Shown piece after piece: positions 7,030-14,277 of a stretch of DNA of 40,452 nucleotides. A program made the translations under genes and the position numbers. Under the pieces are notes generated by a model. The model was not told the DNA's origin. It did not search any database and saw only the letters and a list, made by a program, of their open reading frames with translations. Source of the stretch: Candidatus Merdivicinus intestinavium (lineage in GTDB: Bacteria; Bacillota; Clostridia; Oscillospirales; Ruminococcaceae); assembly GCA_018713245.1 (NCBI GenBank), contig DVFM01000083.1:1-40452 (forward strand), given 5' to 3'. Each line of letters starts with the position of its first letter. Positions within the stretch are counted from its first letter, which is position 1.

Positions 7030-8778
7030 ATGAGCAGGCTGACTTTTGACGACAAACAATTTTATCTGGACGGCGAGCCCTTCCGCATCGTTTCCGGAAC
7101 CATCCATTATTTCCGGGTGGTGCCCGACTACTGGGAGGACCGGCTGAAAAAGCTGCGCGCCGCCGGCTTCAACTGTGTGGAAACCTACACCTGCTGGAAT
7201 CTGCACGAACGCCGCGAGGGAGAGTTTGACTTCTCCGGCGGGCTGGACATCGCGCGGTTTATCCGCACCGCTCGGGACCTGGGCCTTTATGTGATTCTGC
7301 GCCCCGGCCCCTATATCTGCGCCGAGCTGGAATTCGGCGGGCTGCCCTCCTGGCTGCTCAATTACCAGAAGATGCACCTGCGCTGCTATGACGAGGAATT
7401 CCTCGCCAAGGTTTCCCGCTACTATCAGAAGCTGTTTGCCGAGCTGCGCCCCTATTTCGGCGAAAACGGCGGAAATATCATCGCAATCCAGGTGGAAAAC
7501 GAGTACGGCAGCTACGGCAACGACAAGGAGTACCTCCGCGCCGTGGCCCAAATCTACCGGGACAATGATGTGAAGGAATTGTACTTTACATCTGACGGCC
7601 CCACCCAGCTCATGCTTGCGGGCGGGACCCTGCCGGAATATCTGGCCACCGCCAACTTCGGCAGCCGCGGAAAAGAGAGCTTTGCCATCCTGCGCAATTT
7701 CCGCCCCGGCCAGCCCGCCATGTGCACCGAATTCTGGAACGGCTGGTTCGACCACTGGTATGAAGCCCACCACGTCCGGGAAGGCGACGACACCGCCCAG
7801 ACCATGGAGGAGATGCTTTCGGACGGCGGCTCGGTGAACATGTACATGTTCCACGGCGGCACCAACTTCGGCTTTATCAACGGCGCCAACTATGACGATG
7901 AGAGCGGCATCATGCCCACCGTGACGAGCTACGACTACGACGCGCCGGTGAGCGAATGCGGCGACCTGACGCCCAAATATTACGCGGTCAAGGCCGTGGT
8001 GGAAAAATATCTGGGCAAAGCGCCGGAGCTGGAGGTCGGCAATCTGCCCAAAAAGGCCTACGGGACCGTGGCGCTCACCGAACAGGCCCCGATGTTTGAA
8101 AACCTGCCGGAGCCGGTCCTCTGCGCCCACACCAAGACGATGGAAGAGCTGGGCCAGGATTTCGGTTTCGTCCTGTATGAAACCACCCTCCACGGGCCCT
8201 GCGAGGAATCCGATGTGGTGATTGAAGGGCTGCACGACCGCGCCATCCTCTACTTAAACGGCGTAAAGCAGGGCGTGAAGGAACGCACCGGAAAACGCAA
8301 CGACTCCGTCAAGGTGAAGCTCGCCACCGGAGAGGAAGCCACCCTGTCCCTTCTGGTGGAAAACCTGGGGCGCATCAACTACGGCCCCAAGCTGCGGGAT
8401 GAAAAGGGCATCCTGCAGGGCGTCAAGCTGGGGTATCAGTTCCAGTTCGGCTGGAAGATGTATTCCCTCCCCTGCGACGACCTGCGCGCTCTGTCCTTCC
8501 GCGCCGGCGCGGAAAGCGGGAGCTGCCCCGGATTCTTCCGCGGCAGATTCACCGTTGCGGAGAAGGCCGACACCTTTGTCCGACTGGACGGCTTCACCAA
8601 GGGCTGCGTTTACATCAACGGCTTCAACCTGGGGCGGTACTGGAACCCCGCCGGGCCGCAGAAGACCCTCTATCTGCCCGCTCCCCTGCTGAAGGACGGG
8701 GAAAACGAGATTGTGGTGCTGGAGCTGGAAGGCTTTGACAAGCCGGAAATCCTCCTCACCGATACGCCGTCCCTTTAA
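7030..8778 (+). CDS. GH35 beta-galactosidase
   Basis: Glycoside hydrolase family 35 enzymes release terminal beta-linked galactose. The 582-aa product has the (beta/alpha)8 N-terminal domain, with GTIHYFR, the ETYTCWNLHE segment, and the acid/base in ENEYG (Glu158). The nucleophile is in CTEFWNGW (Glu234), followed by FHGGTNFG. The C-terminal part holds two jelly-roll-like domains ending in NGFNLGRYW. No signal peptide is present, so substrates must be imported oligosaccharides. The start is the ATG at 7030, behind AAAAAGGAGGAT. The gene stands alone between its own promoter (6954) and terminator (8802). Confidence 0.94.
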   Translation: MSRLTFDDKQFYLDGEPFRIVSGTIHYFRVVPDYWEDRLKKLRAAGFNCVETYTCWNLHERREGEFDFSGGLDIARFIRTARDLGLYVILRPGPYICAELEFGGLPSWLLNYQKMHLRCYDEEFLAKVSRYYQKLFAELRPYFGENGGNIIAIQVENEYGSYGNDKEYLRAVAQIYRDNDVKELYFTSDGPTQLMLAGGTLPEYLATANFGSRGKESFAILRNFRPGQPAMCTEFWNGWFDHWYEAHHVREGDDTAQTMEEMLSDGGSVNMYMFHGGTNFGFINGANYDDESGIMPTVTSYDYDAPVSECGDLTPKYYAVKAVVEKYLGKAPELEVGNLPKKAYGTVALTEQAPMFENLPEPVLCAHTKTMEELGQDFGFVLYETTLHGPCEESDVVIEGLHDRAILYLNGVKQGVKERTGKRNDSVKVKLATGEEATLSLLVENLGRINYGPKLRDEKGILQGVKLGYQFQFGWKMYSLPCDDLRALSFRAGAESGSCPGFFRGRFTVAEKADTFVRLDGFTKGCVYINGFNLGRYWNPAGPQKTLYLPAPLLKDGENEIVVLELEGFDKPEILLTDTPSL

Positions 8779-8801
8779 TCCGACAAGCAAAAAACAGATG
8801 C

Positions 8802-8827
8802 AAGGCCGCCCGTGAGGCGGCCTTTTT
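8802..8827 (+). terminator. Intrinsic terminator after the GH35 gene
   Basis: Stem aaggccgcc (8802-8810), loop cgtga, stem ggcggcctt (8816-8824), running into a T-run. It lies 24 bp after the GH35 stop codon. Confidence 0.9.
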
Positions 8828-8898
8828 GTGTGCTGAAACAGAATGCAAAAAAATCCGTCTCGATTTTCTTTCCCAATGGCATCAAACGGGAAGTTTTG

Positions 8899-8907
8899 TG
8901 CTATAAT
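8899..8907 (+). promoter_or_regulatory. Extended -10 promoter of the ArsR-nitroreductase pair
   Basis: TG-C-TATAAT (8899-8907) is a perfect extended -10. The -35 position (about 8879-8884, gcatca) is poor, as expected of extended -10 promoters. It is 40 bp upstream of the regulator's ATG, the usual place for autoregulation by an ArsR protein. Confidence 0.65.
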
Positions 8908-8946
8908 GGTTCAAGAGTTTAAACTGTTTGTCAGAGGAGGGCGGAC

Positions 8947-9312
8947 ATGGACGAATGCAGAGTGCAGCGGCAGTCCCTGGCGGAGGAATTCCGGGCGCTG
9001 CAAAGCTCCTTTGTGGCGCTGGGGGATGAGACCCGCCAGCAGATTTTTATCGCCTTACTGGAACACGAAACCGCGGGGATGCGCGTGCCTGAAATCACCA
9101 GGCGCACCCATCTTTCCCGGCCGGCCGTATCCCACCATCTGCGCATCCTCAAGGATGCCGGGCTGGTCAGCGTTCACCGGCAGGGCACCATGAATTATTA
9201 TTATGTGGACGCCAACCTGGGCAAATGGGGAGAAATTAAGGCGCTGGTGGACCATGTGTGCCGGGTCGCGGAAGCGGCCTCTCAGGGCGCCTATCCCAAC
9301 CTGGAAGAATGA
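8947..9312 (+). CDS. ArsR-family winged-helix transcriptional regulator
   Basis: A 121-aa dimeric-type repressor. The ArsR fold is clear: VALGDETRQQIFIALLEH (first helices), IGN-like recognition region TRRTHLSRPAVSHHLRILKDAG, then the wing VSVHRQGTMNYYYVD. Typical ArsR metal-site pairs (CxC in helix 3) are missing; the only cysteines are Cys4 and one near residue 100, so it may sense something other than metal, perhaps redox or a small molecule. The ATG at 8947 is preceded by AGAGGAGGG. It sits 13 bp ahead of a nitroreductase and very probably controls it. Confidence 0.87.
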   Translation: MDECRVQRQSLAEEFRALQSSFVALGDETRQQIFIALLEHETAGMRVPEITRRTHLSRPAVSHHLRILKDAGLVSVHRQGTMNYYYVDANLGKWGEIKALVDHVCRVAEAASQGAYPNLEE

Positions 9313-9325
9313 AAGGATGATTTGC

Positions 9326-10000
9326 ATGACGATTTTGGAAGCAATGCAGGCCCGCCACTCGGTGCGCAGCTACAAGGACGCCCCGCTGAAACCGGAGACC
9401 GTTTCGGCGCTGCAAAAGGAGATTGACGCCTGCAACCAAGAGGGCGGGCTGCACATTCAGCTTGTGACCGACGAACCGAAGGCCTTTGACAGTTTGATGG
9501 CCCATTACGGCAAGTTCTCCGGCGTGCGCAACTATATTGCCCTCATCGGCCAAAAGAGCGTTGATTTGGAGGAACGTCTGGGGTATTGCGGGGAGCGGCT
9601 GGTCCTGCTGGCCCAGACATTGGGGCTCAATACCTGCTGGGTGGCCATGACCTTTGGAAAAGGGGCGGCAAAGAGCCGCTGCACCGTCGCCCCCGGGGAA
9701 AAGCTGGTGTGCGTGCTGGCTTTGGGACACGGCGCCGTCCAGGGCGCCGCCCACAGAAGCAAACCGATGGAGACCCTCTGCCAGGCGGAGGGAGCCATGC
9801 CGGACTGGTTCCGCAGGGGCATGGAGGCGGCGATGCTGGCTCCCACCGCCATGAACCAGCAGAAATTCCTGATTTCCCTCCGCGGAAACACCGTCGCGGC
9901 AAAATCCCTGGGCGGCTTTTATTCCAAGGTGGATTTGGGCATCGTCAAGTGCCATTTTGAGGCCGGCGCGGGAAAAGAGAATTTTACGTGGGCAGGCTGA
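9326..10000 (+). CDS. Nitroreductase family protein
   Basis: A 224-aa FMN-dependent oxidoreductase-like protein. The N-terminus MTILEAMQARHSVRSYKD is the classic nitroreductase FMN phosphate-binding start (RHSVRSY). Near the end, GMEAAMLAPTAMNQQKFLISL corresponds to the second FMN-contacting segment, and the middle (LLAQTLGLNTCWVAMTF) resembles the clostridial TM1586-like subfamily. The ATG at 9326 is used because GAAAGGA sits eight bases upstream; an ATG at 9317 overlaps that site. The physiological substrate is unknown. It is in an operon with the ArsR regulator and is followed by a strong terminator. Confidence 0.87.
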   Translation: MTILEAMQARHSVRSYKDAPLKPETVSALQKEIDACNQEGGLHIQLVTDEPKAFDSLMAHYGKFSGVRNYIALIGQKSVDLEERLGYCGERLVLLAQTLGLNTCWVAMTFGKGAAKSRCTVAPGEKLVCVLALGHGAVQGAAHRSKPMETLCQAEGAMPDWFRRGMEAAMLAPTAMNQQKFLISLRGNTVAAKSLGGFYSKVDLGIVKCHFEAGAGKENFTWAG

Positions 10001-10024
10001 TACAGCGCACAGAGCATTGAGAAA

Positions 10025-10054
10025 GGGCGGACCAGTGCGGTCCGCCCTGCTTTT
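10025..10054 (+). terminator. Intrinsic terminator after the nitroreductase gene
   Basis: Perfect 9-bp stem gggcggacc / ggtccgccc (10025-10033, 10039-10047) with loop agtgc, then tgctttt. It ends nine bases before the convergent cwlD stop codon. Confidence 0.9.
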
Positions 10055-10062
10055 GTGTCCGT

Positions 10063-10800
10063 TTACTGCCCGCCGCTTTTCCAGTTCATAAGCCCCGCCA
10101 GAATGGTGAACGCCACCTTGCTCTGGTATTCCTCATCCCGCAGGTTCGCGCACTCCTCCGGGTTGGACAGAAAGCCGCACTCCACCAGCACGATGGGATT
10201 TTCGCTCTCCCAGAGAAGGTACAGGTCCTTTTCCCCCTGCTTAATCTGCCGCAGGTTATCCGGCTGCAGCTGGGAGGCGAAGGCGTCCTGAAGGCACTGG
10301 GCAAGCTCCTTGCTCCAGGGGTTCTTTTTGCCGTAGAACATCTGCGCCCCGCTGTACCGGGCCTGCTCAAAAAGGTTCTGGTGGATGGAAAGGACGACAG
10401 CCTCCGGGTGGGCGTCCATCAGGGCCAGGCGGTTATGCATGTCGGATTTTTTCCGCTGGGTGATGCCTTCCAGGCCGGGATCGCAGGTCATCACGTCCTC
10501 TTCCCGGGTCATGTAGACCGTAAAGCCCTGCAGCTCCAGCAAATCCCGCAGCTTGAGGGCGATGGAAAGGTTCAGGTCCTTCTCCACCGTCCCCTCCGCG
10601 CCCACCGCGCCGCCGTCCTCCCCGCCGTGTCCGGGGTCCAGGATGACCGCAGATACGCCGGAAAGCGCCCCGCTGTCCGCATTTTTGGCATCCTCCCGCT
10701 CTAAAAAACGGCCCGCCGCAAAAAAGAACAGCAGCATTCCCAGCAGGATGGCTGCCGCCCCTAAAATTCGATTTGGCTGCCGCACGCGCCGCTTCCGCAC
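10063..10800 (-). CDS. cwlD: N-acetylmuramoyl-L-alanine amidase, CwlD type
   Basis: Amidase_3 family zinc enzyme that in spore formers removes peptide side chains during muramic-delta-lactam formation in cortex peptidoglycan. The 245-aa product has an N-terminal membrane anchor (about 11-32), then DPGHGG with His58, Glu73 in VEKDLNL, His140 in LSIHQN and the catalytic Glu207 in LVECGFLSN. The start is a GTG at 10800, behind GGGGAGGAT. CwlD rather than a vegetative amidase is favoured by its size (B. subtilis CwlD is about 237 aa), single domain and N-terminal anchor. A 12-bp hairpin (10813-10854) lies next to its ribosome-binding site. Confidence 0.87.
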   Translation of the reverse strand: MRKRRVRQPNRILGAAAILLGMLLFFFAAGRFLEREDAKNADSGALSGVSAVILDPGHGGEDGGAVGAEGTVEKDLNLSIALKLRDLLELQGFTVYMTREEDVMTCDPGLEGITQRKKSDMHNRLALMDAHPEAVVLSIHQNLFEQARYSGAQMFYGKKNPWSKELAQCLQDAFASQLQPDNLRQIKQGEKDLYLLWESENPIVLVECGFLSNPEECANLRDEEYQSKVAFTILAGLMNWKSGGQ

Positions 10801-10812
10801 ACGATCATCCTC

Positions 10813-10854
10813 CCCCGCCTGGTGTCACTTCTATCCTATTCGCACCGGGCGGGG
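10813..10854 (-). promoter_or_regulatory. Hairpin abutting the cwlD ribosome-binding site
   Basis: Arms at 10843-10854 and 10813-10824 form a 12-bp stem with one mismatch and an 18-base loop. On the minus strand the second arm ends in GGCGGGG and runs directly into the Shine-Dalgarno GGGGAGGAT of cwlD. No T-run follows, so it is not a simple terminator for the upstream phospholipase gene. It could reduce cwlD translation from read-through transcripts, which is inference. Confidence 0.5.
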
Positions 10855-10865
10855 ATTATGCGTTT

Positions 10866-11792
10866 TCAGTTCCCGGCAAAATGGTTCCCGTTGTCGAAGG
10901 ACACCTCGTAGTGCAGGGCGCCCCACTCCAGACCGGCGAACATCCGGACGTAGGCCTCCATCAGCTGGAGCACCCGGCCTTCCGCCTGCTCCATGATTTC
11001 GGGGACGCTGTCCTTCCGCAGGACCTCCGGTTCGTCCGGGCTGCGCCAGCCGCGTTTTTTGAGGTTCAGCGCGTCCCAGGAAGGGGCGGCGATTTTGGCG
11101 TGGCTCACAAAATCGCTCCATTCCGGGCGGAAAAGCCCCAGCGCGTAAGCCGCCTTGCCCAGCTTTTTCCCCTGGCGGTAGAGCAGCTCCTCCACCAGAA
11201 GGGTGTCCGCAAAGGAATGCGTCACTTCCTCCGCCGGGACGACCTCGCCGTAAACCTCCAGCAGCACCGTTTCATACAGCTCGCCGATTATCCACTGCTG
11301 GCCGGTGGGCAGATGGTGGCCGTCGTAGGGGTGAAAATCCGTAATCGGCCGCCCTTCCCAGCGGCTGTACAGGGCCATATCAATGTCCGTTTCAATCTGG
11401 CAGTGGATGACCCCGGACATGACGCCCGGATTCTTTTCCACGCCCTTTTTCTGGAGGGCGTACACGTAGGGATGAATGGCGCTGTCCAGCGCGTAATGGC
11501 ACAGGAATCCGTAAAAATAGGAAAGCAGCACCTTCTGCTTCTCCCCTTCCTGGCGGCGGATATGCTCCGTCATGGCGAAAAAAAGGCCGTCGGTATTTTC
11601 CCCATGCATCCGCCCCGCCGCATGGTGGAACGGTCCGCCCTCCTTCCAAAGGCTGCGGAAAAAGAGAATGTCCGGTCCCTGGAGCCCCCACCGGTAAGCC
11701 TCCGGATACTGGCCCGCCAGCTCCCGCACTTCTACAGGGGCTTCTTTCCGCACCATATCGCCGAACAGGTCATGGGTTAAAAAATCTGCCAT
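10866..11792 (-). CDS. Zinc-dependent phospholipase C-like protein
   Basis: A 308-aa protein of the zinc-dependent phospholipase C/S1-P1-like helical fold common in Clostridia. His and Asp residues are spread as in that family: MADFLTHDLFGD (His7), QGPDILFF, FHHAAGRMHG, and GFLCHYALDSAIHPYV. No signal peptide is seen, unlike secreted clostridial alpha-toxins, so an extracellular toxin role is not supported. The ATG at 11792 follows GAAAGGAAGG. It starts 32 bp after the AlkZ-like gene on the same strand, so the two are likely co-transcribed. The substrate is unknown. Confidence 0.8.
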   Translation of the reverse strand: MADFLTHDLFGDMVRKEAPVEVRELAGQYPEAYRWGLQGPDILFFRSLWKEGGPFHHAAGRMHGENTDGLFFAMTEHIRRQEGEKQKVLLSYFYGFLCHYALDSAIHPYVYALQKKGVEKNPGVMSGVIHCQIETDIDMALYSRWEGRPITDFHPYDGHHLPTGQQWIIGELYETVLLEVYGEVVPAEEVTHSFADTLLVEELLYRQGKKLGKAAYALGLFRPEWSDFVSHAKIAAPSWDALNLKKRGWRSPDEPEVLRKDSVPEIMEQAEGRVLQLMEAYVRMFAGLEWGALHYEVSFDNGNHFAGN

Positions 11793-11824
11793 AATCAATT
11801 CCTTCCTTTCTTTGCTCCGCCGCA

Positions 11825-12850
11825 TCACAGCGGCTTTCCGCAGTATCGCCGCGGGACGGACGCCGGATTTTCCAGGCCCACTGCCTTTAGGATTTCCTCC
11901 CTGCGCCCCTTCCATTCCTCCGGCGGAAGGTTGAGCAGGATGTCCTCAATTTCAAAAGGTCCGTTGCGGAATTTCCCCACCGTGACGCCGCCGAATTCCC
12001 CATCAATCAGAAGATACTGGAGCACCTCCCGGCCCGGGTAGCGGTACACCTCCCGCAGCCAGTATTCATTGGCTTTCACCAGAAAGTCGTTCCGGTTCAG
12101 GGCAAATACGCAGCGCGGCGGCTCCATCTCCTTCTCCAGCAGCGGGACGTCCCGGGGGAGAATAAATTCCTCCCGGCAGAGCGTCAGCTTTCCCTCAATC
12201 AGCAGCCGCTGGAACGCCGCCTCCACTTTCCGGACCGGCAGATGGTAGAAGGAGACCGCCGCTTCCACGCCGGCAGTGACATTGAGCTGCACAAACCGGA
12301 GCAGCACCTCCTCCAGCGCCGCCTCAAACGGCGGCTTTGCCCGGTCCAGCTCCGGAAAAACCTCCTCCATCCGGTACCAGCAGCGGTCCCATTCGCTGTC
12401 GGCCTGGTCCTCAAAGACGAGGAAGCGCTTCTGCAGCCTGTGCAGGTCGGCAGTCAGCTCCTTCACCGGCTCGCCGGTAAATTCCTTCAGCATCCGGACG
12501 CTCATGGGCCCTTCCCGCTCCAGCACCGCGCGCAGCGCGCGTTCCCGCTCGGACAGCCCCCCGCCGGACTGGTAAAGGGCTGCGAAGAGCGGCAGCTCTT
12601 CCGCAAGAATATACGCAATGTTTCCCGCCTGGAACCGCCCTTTTACAATCTCCCGGCGGGCCCGCGCCGCAAAACAGGAAGCCGCGCTGTCGAAATCCGT
12701 GCGGCAGCGCAGCTCCGGCGGGCTCCCCGGGCAGCACCAGTAAGGGGGCGCCACCGGCGACATCCGCCGGAACAGCTCCCGAAAGCTCTCCTCCGACACA
12801 TGCGGGCAGAATCCCTGTCGTTCCAGCCTGAGTGCAACGATCGTTTTCAT
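11825..12850 (-). CDS. AlkZ-like winged-helix DNA-binding protein
   Basis: A 341-aa protein that resembles the AlkZ/YcaQ (HTH_42) family, DNA glycosylases acting on crosslinked or bulky lesions. Support includes the N-terminal LRLERQGF segment, winged-helix-like repeats in the middle (MSVRMLKEFTGEPVKELTAD; AVSFYHLPVRKVEAAFQRL), and a C-terminal block with NRNDFLVK and LLIDGEFGGVTVGKF. The catalytic QxQ/QxD motif of AlkZ is not obvious, so glycosylase activity is uncertain. The ATG at 12850 is chosen because AAGGGGAA is correctly placed; the ATG six bases earlier is too close. It is transcribed divergently from the MFS gene. Confidence 0.6.
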   Translation of the reverse strand: MKTIVALRLERQGFCPHVSEESFRELFRRMSPVAPPYWCCPGSPPELRCRTDFDSAASCFAARARREIVKGRFQAGNIAYILAEELPLFAALYQSGGGLSERERALRAVLEREGPMSVRMLKEFTGEPVKELTADLHRLQKRFLVFEDQADSEWDRCWYRMEEVFPELDRAKPPFEAALEEVLLRFVQLNVTAGVEAAVSFYHLPVRKVEAAFQRLLIEGKLTLCREEFILPRDVPLLEKEMEPPRCVFALNRNDFLVKANEYWLREVYRYPGREVLQYLLIDGEFGGVTVGKFRNGPFEIEDILLNLPPEEWKGRREEILKAVGLENPASVPRRYCGKPL

Positions 12851-12883
12851 CTGCATTCCCCTTTTTTCTTGGCCTTTCCATAA

Positions 12884-12912
12884 ATTATACACAAAATCCC
12901 TTTACATTTCAA
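12884..12912 (-). promoter_or_regulatory. Promoter of the AlkZ-like/phospholipase operon
   Basis: On the minus strand TTGAAA (12912-12907) and TATAAT (12889-12884) are separated by 17 bp. Its -35 box directly abuts the -35 box of the plus-strand promoter at 12901-12929, and the spacers overlap. Confidence 0.8.
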
Positions 12913-12929
12913 GGATTTGCGTGTAAAAT
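12901..12929 (+). promoter_or_regulatory. Promoter of the MFS transporter gene
   Basis: TTTACA (12901-12906) and TAAAAT (12924-12929) are separated by 17 bp. It is divergent from and overlaps the promoter at 12884-12912, so RNA polymerase probably cannot occupy both at once. Confidence 0.8.
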
Positions 12930-12972
12930 AATATTAACACAGAAAAGAATTTGCAAAAGGAGTCGACTGAAC

Positions 12973-14220
12973 ATGGCCGATCAAAAGCTGACCTGCGGGG
13001 AAAAGAACTGGATTTTGTACGATGTGGCAAACTCCGCCTTTATCCTGCTGGTATCCACCACCATTCCCATCTTTTTCCGCAGCCTTGCGGAAGCGGAGGG
13101 CTTCTCTCCGGAACAGGCAACCGGAATCTGGGGAACCGTGACCTCCGCCGCCGTGCTGATTCTGGCGGTGCTCTCCCCCATTCTGGGCGCGATTGCGGAC
13201 TACGGCGGAATGAAAAAGAAAATGTTCACCACCTCGCTGCTGCTGGGGGTGGCGGGGCTTCTGGCCATGTCCTTCACCGCCGAATGGGTGGCGTTCCTGG
13301 TGCTTTTCATCATCGCCCGGGTGGGCTACACCGCCTGCAACATCTTTTACGACTCCATGCTCACCGACGTCACCACCGACGAAAAGATGGACATGGTTTC
13401 CTCCCACGGCTTCGCCTGGGGCTACATCGGGAGCTGCATCCCCTTTCTCATCGGCATCGCCCTGATTTTTACCACCCCCTTCGGCCTTACCACCCAAACC
13501 GCCACCCAGATTTCCTTCCTTCTGACGGCGGTGTGGTGGCTGTGCCTCACCATCCCGCTGCTGCGGAGCTACCATCAGACCTACCACCTGGAGGGAAAGC
13601 CGGAAGGGATTCGGGACGTTTTTCGCCAGCTGGGCGGCACTTTCCGGAAAATCTGCCGGAAAAAGAGCCTGCTCTTTTACATTCTCTCCTATTTCTGCTA
13701 CATTGACGGGGTCAATACCATCATCTCCATGTCCACCTCCTACGGCGATGAAATGGGCATTTCCTCCGAAGCGATGATTTTCGCCCTGCTGCTGACCCAG
13801 GTTATCGCTTTCCCCTGCGCGATCCTCAGCGGAAAGCTGGCCAAAAAATACGGGGCGCTTACCATGGTCAAGATTTTCATCGTCTGCTACATCGGCATCT
13901 GCATTTTCGGCTTCCAGCTGGATCAGACCTGGGAATTCTGGGTGCTGGCGGTGGCGGTGGGGCTCTGCCAGGGCGGCATCCAGGCCCTCTCCCGCTCCTA
14001 CTACGGGAAGCTGATCCCCAAGGAAGCCTCCAACGAATACTTCGGCTTCTTTGACATCTTCGGAAAATTCGCCGACTTTTTCGGCCCGCTGATTATCTCT
14101 TTCTGCGCCTTTGTTTTCCACTCCTCCAGCTACGGGGTGCTGGCCCTCATCCTGCTCTTTGCGCTGGGGCTCATCCTGCTCATCCAGTCGGAAAAGGCCG
14201 CCCGAAAGGAACAGGGCTGA
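12973..14220 (+). CDS. MFS transporter, UMF1/Atg22-like
   Basis: A 415-aa integral membrane protein with about 12 hydrophobic segments. The N-terminus (WILYDVANSAFILLVSTTI) is the hallmark of the UMF1/Atg22-like branch of the major facilitator superfamily, and GGIQALSRSYYGKLIP in the C-terminal half is another conserved element. Yeast Atg22 exports amino acids from the vacuole, but bacterial substrates are largely unknown. The ATG at 12973 has AAAAGGAGT upstream; longer readings lack a site. It has its own promoter (12901) and shares a bidirectional terminator with the convergent GH3 gene. Confidence 0.88.
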   Translation: MADQKLTCGEKNWILYDVANSAFILLVSTTIPIFFRSLAEAEGFSPEQATGIWGTVTSAAVLILAVLSPILGAIADYGGMKKKMFTTSLLLGVAGLLAMSFTAEWVAFLVLFIIARVGYTACNIFYDSMLTDVTTDEKMDMVSSHGFAWGYIGSCIPFLIGIALIFTTPFGLTTQTATQISFLLTAVWWLCLTIPLLRSYHQTYHLEGKPEGIRDVFRQLGGTFRKICRKKSLLFYILSYFCYIDGVNTIISMSTSYGDEMGISSEAMIFALLLTQVIAFPCAILSGKLAKKYGALTMVKIFIVCYIGICIFGFQLDQTWEFWVLAVAVGLCQGGIQALSRSYYGKLIPKEASNEYFGFFDIFGKFADFFGPLIISFCAFVFHSSSYGVLALILLFALGLILLIQSEKAARKEQG

Positions 14221-14235
14221 TTTCCCGGGAAAATC

Positions 14236-14277
14236 AAAACGCGCCCGCCGCCGGACTCAAAGCGGTGGGCGCGTTTT
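14236..14277. terminator. Bidirectional terminator between MFS and GH3 genes
   Basis: Arms aaaacgcgcccgccgc (14236-14251) and gcggtgggcgcgtttt (14262-14277) pair over 16 bp with one wobble. The plus strand continues as T's. The minus strand also reads a T-run from the A's on the left, so it can end both convergent transcripts. Confidence 0.88.

Noticed and set aside
10866..11792. A clostridial alpha-toxin-like secreted phospholipase
   Set aside because: There is no signal peptide and no C-terminal C2-like domain; only the general fold is supported.
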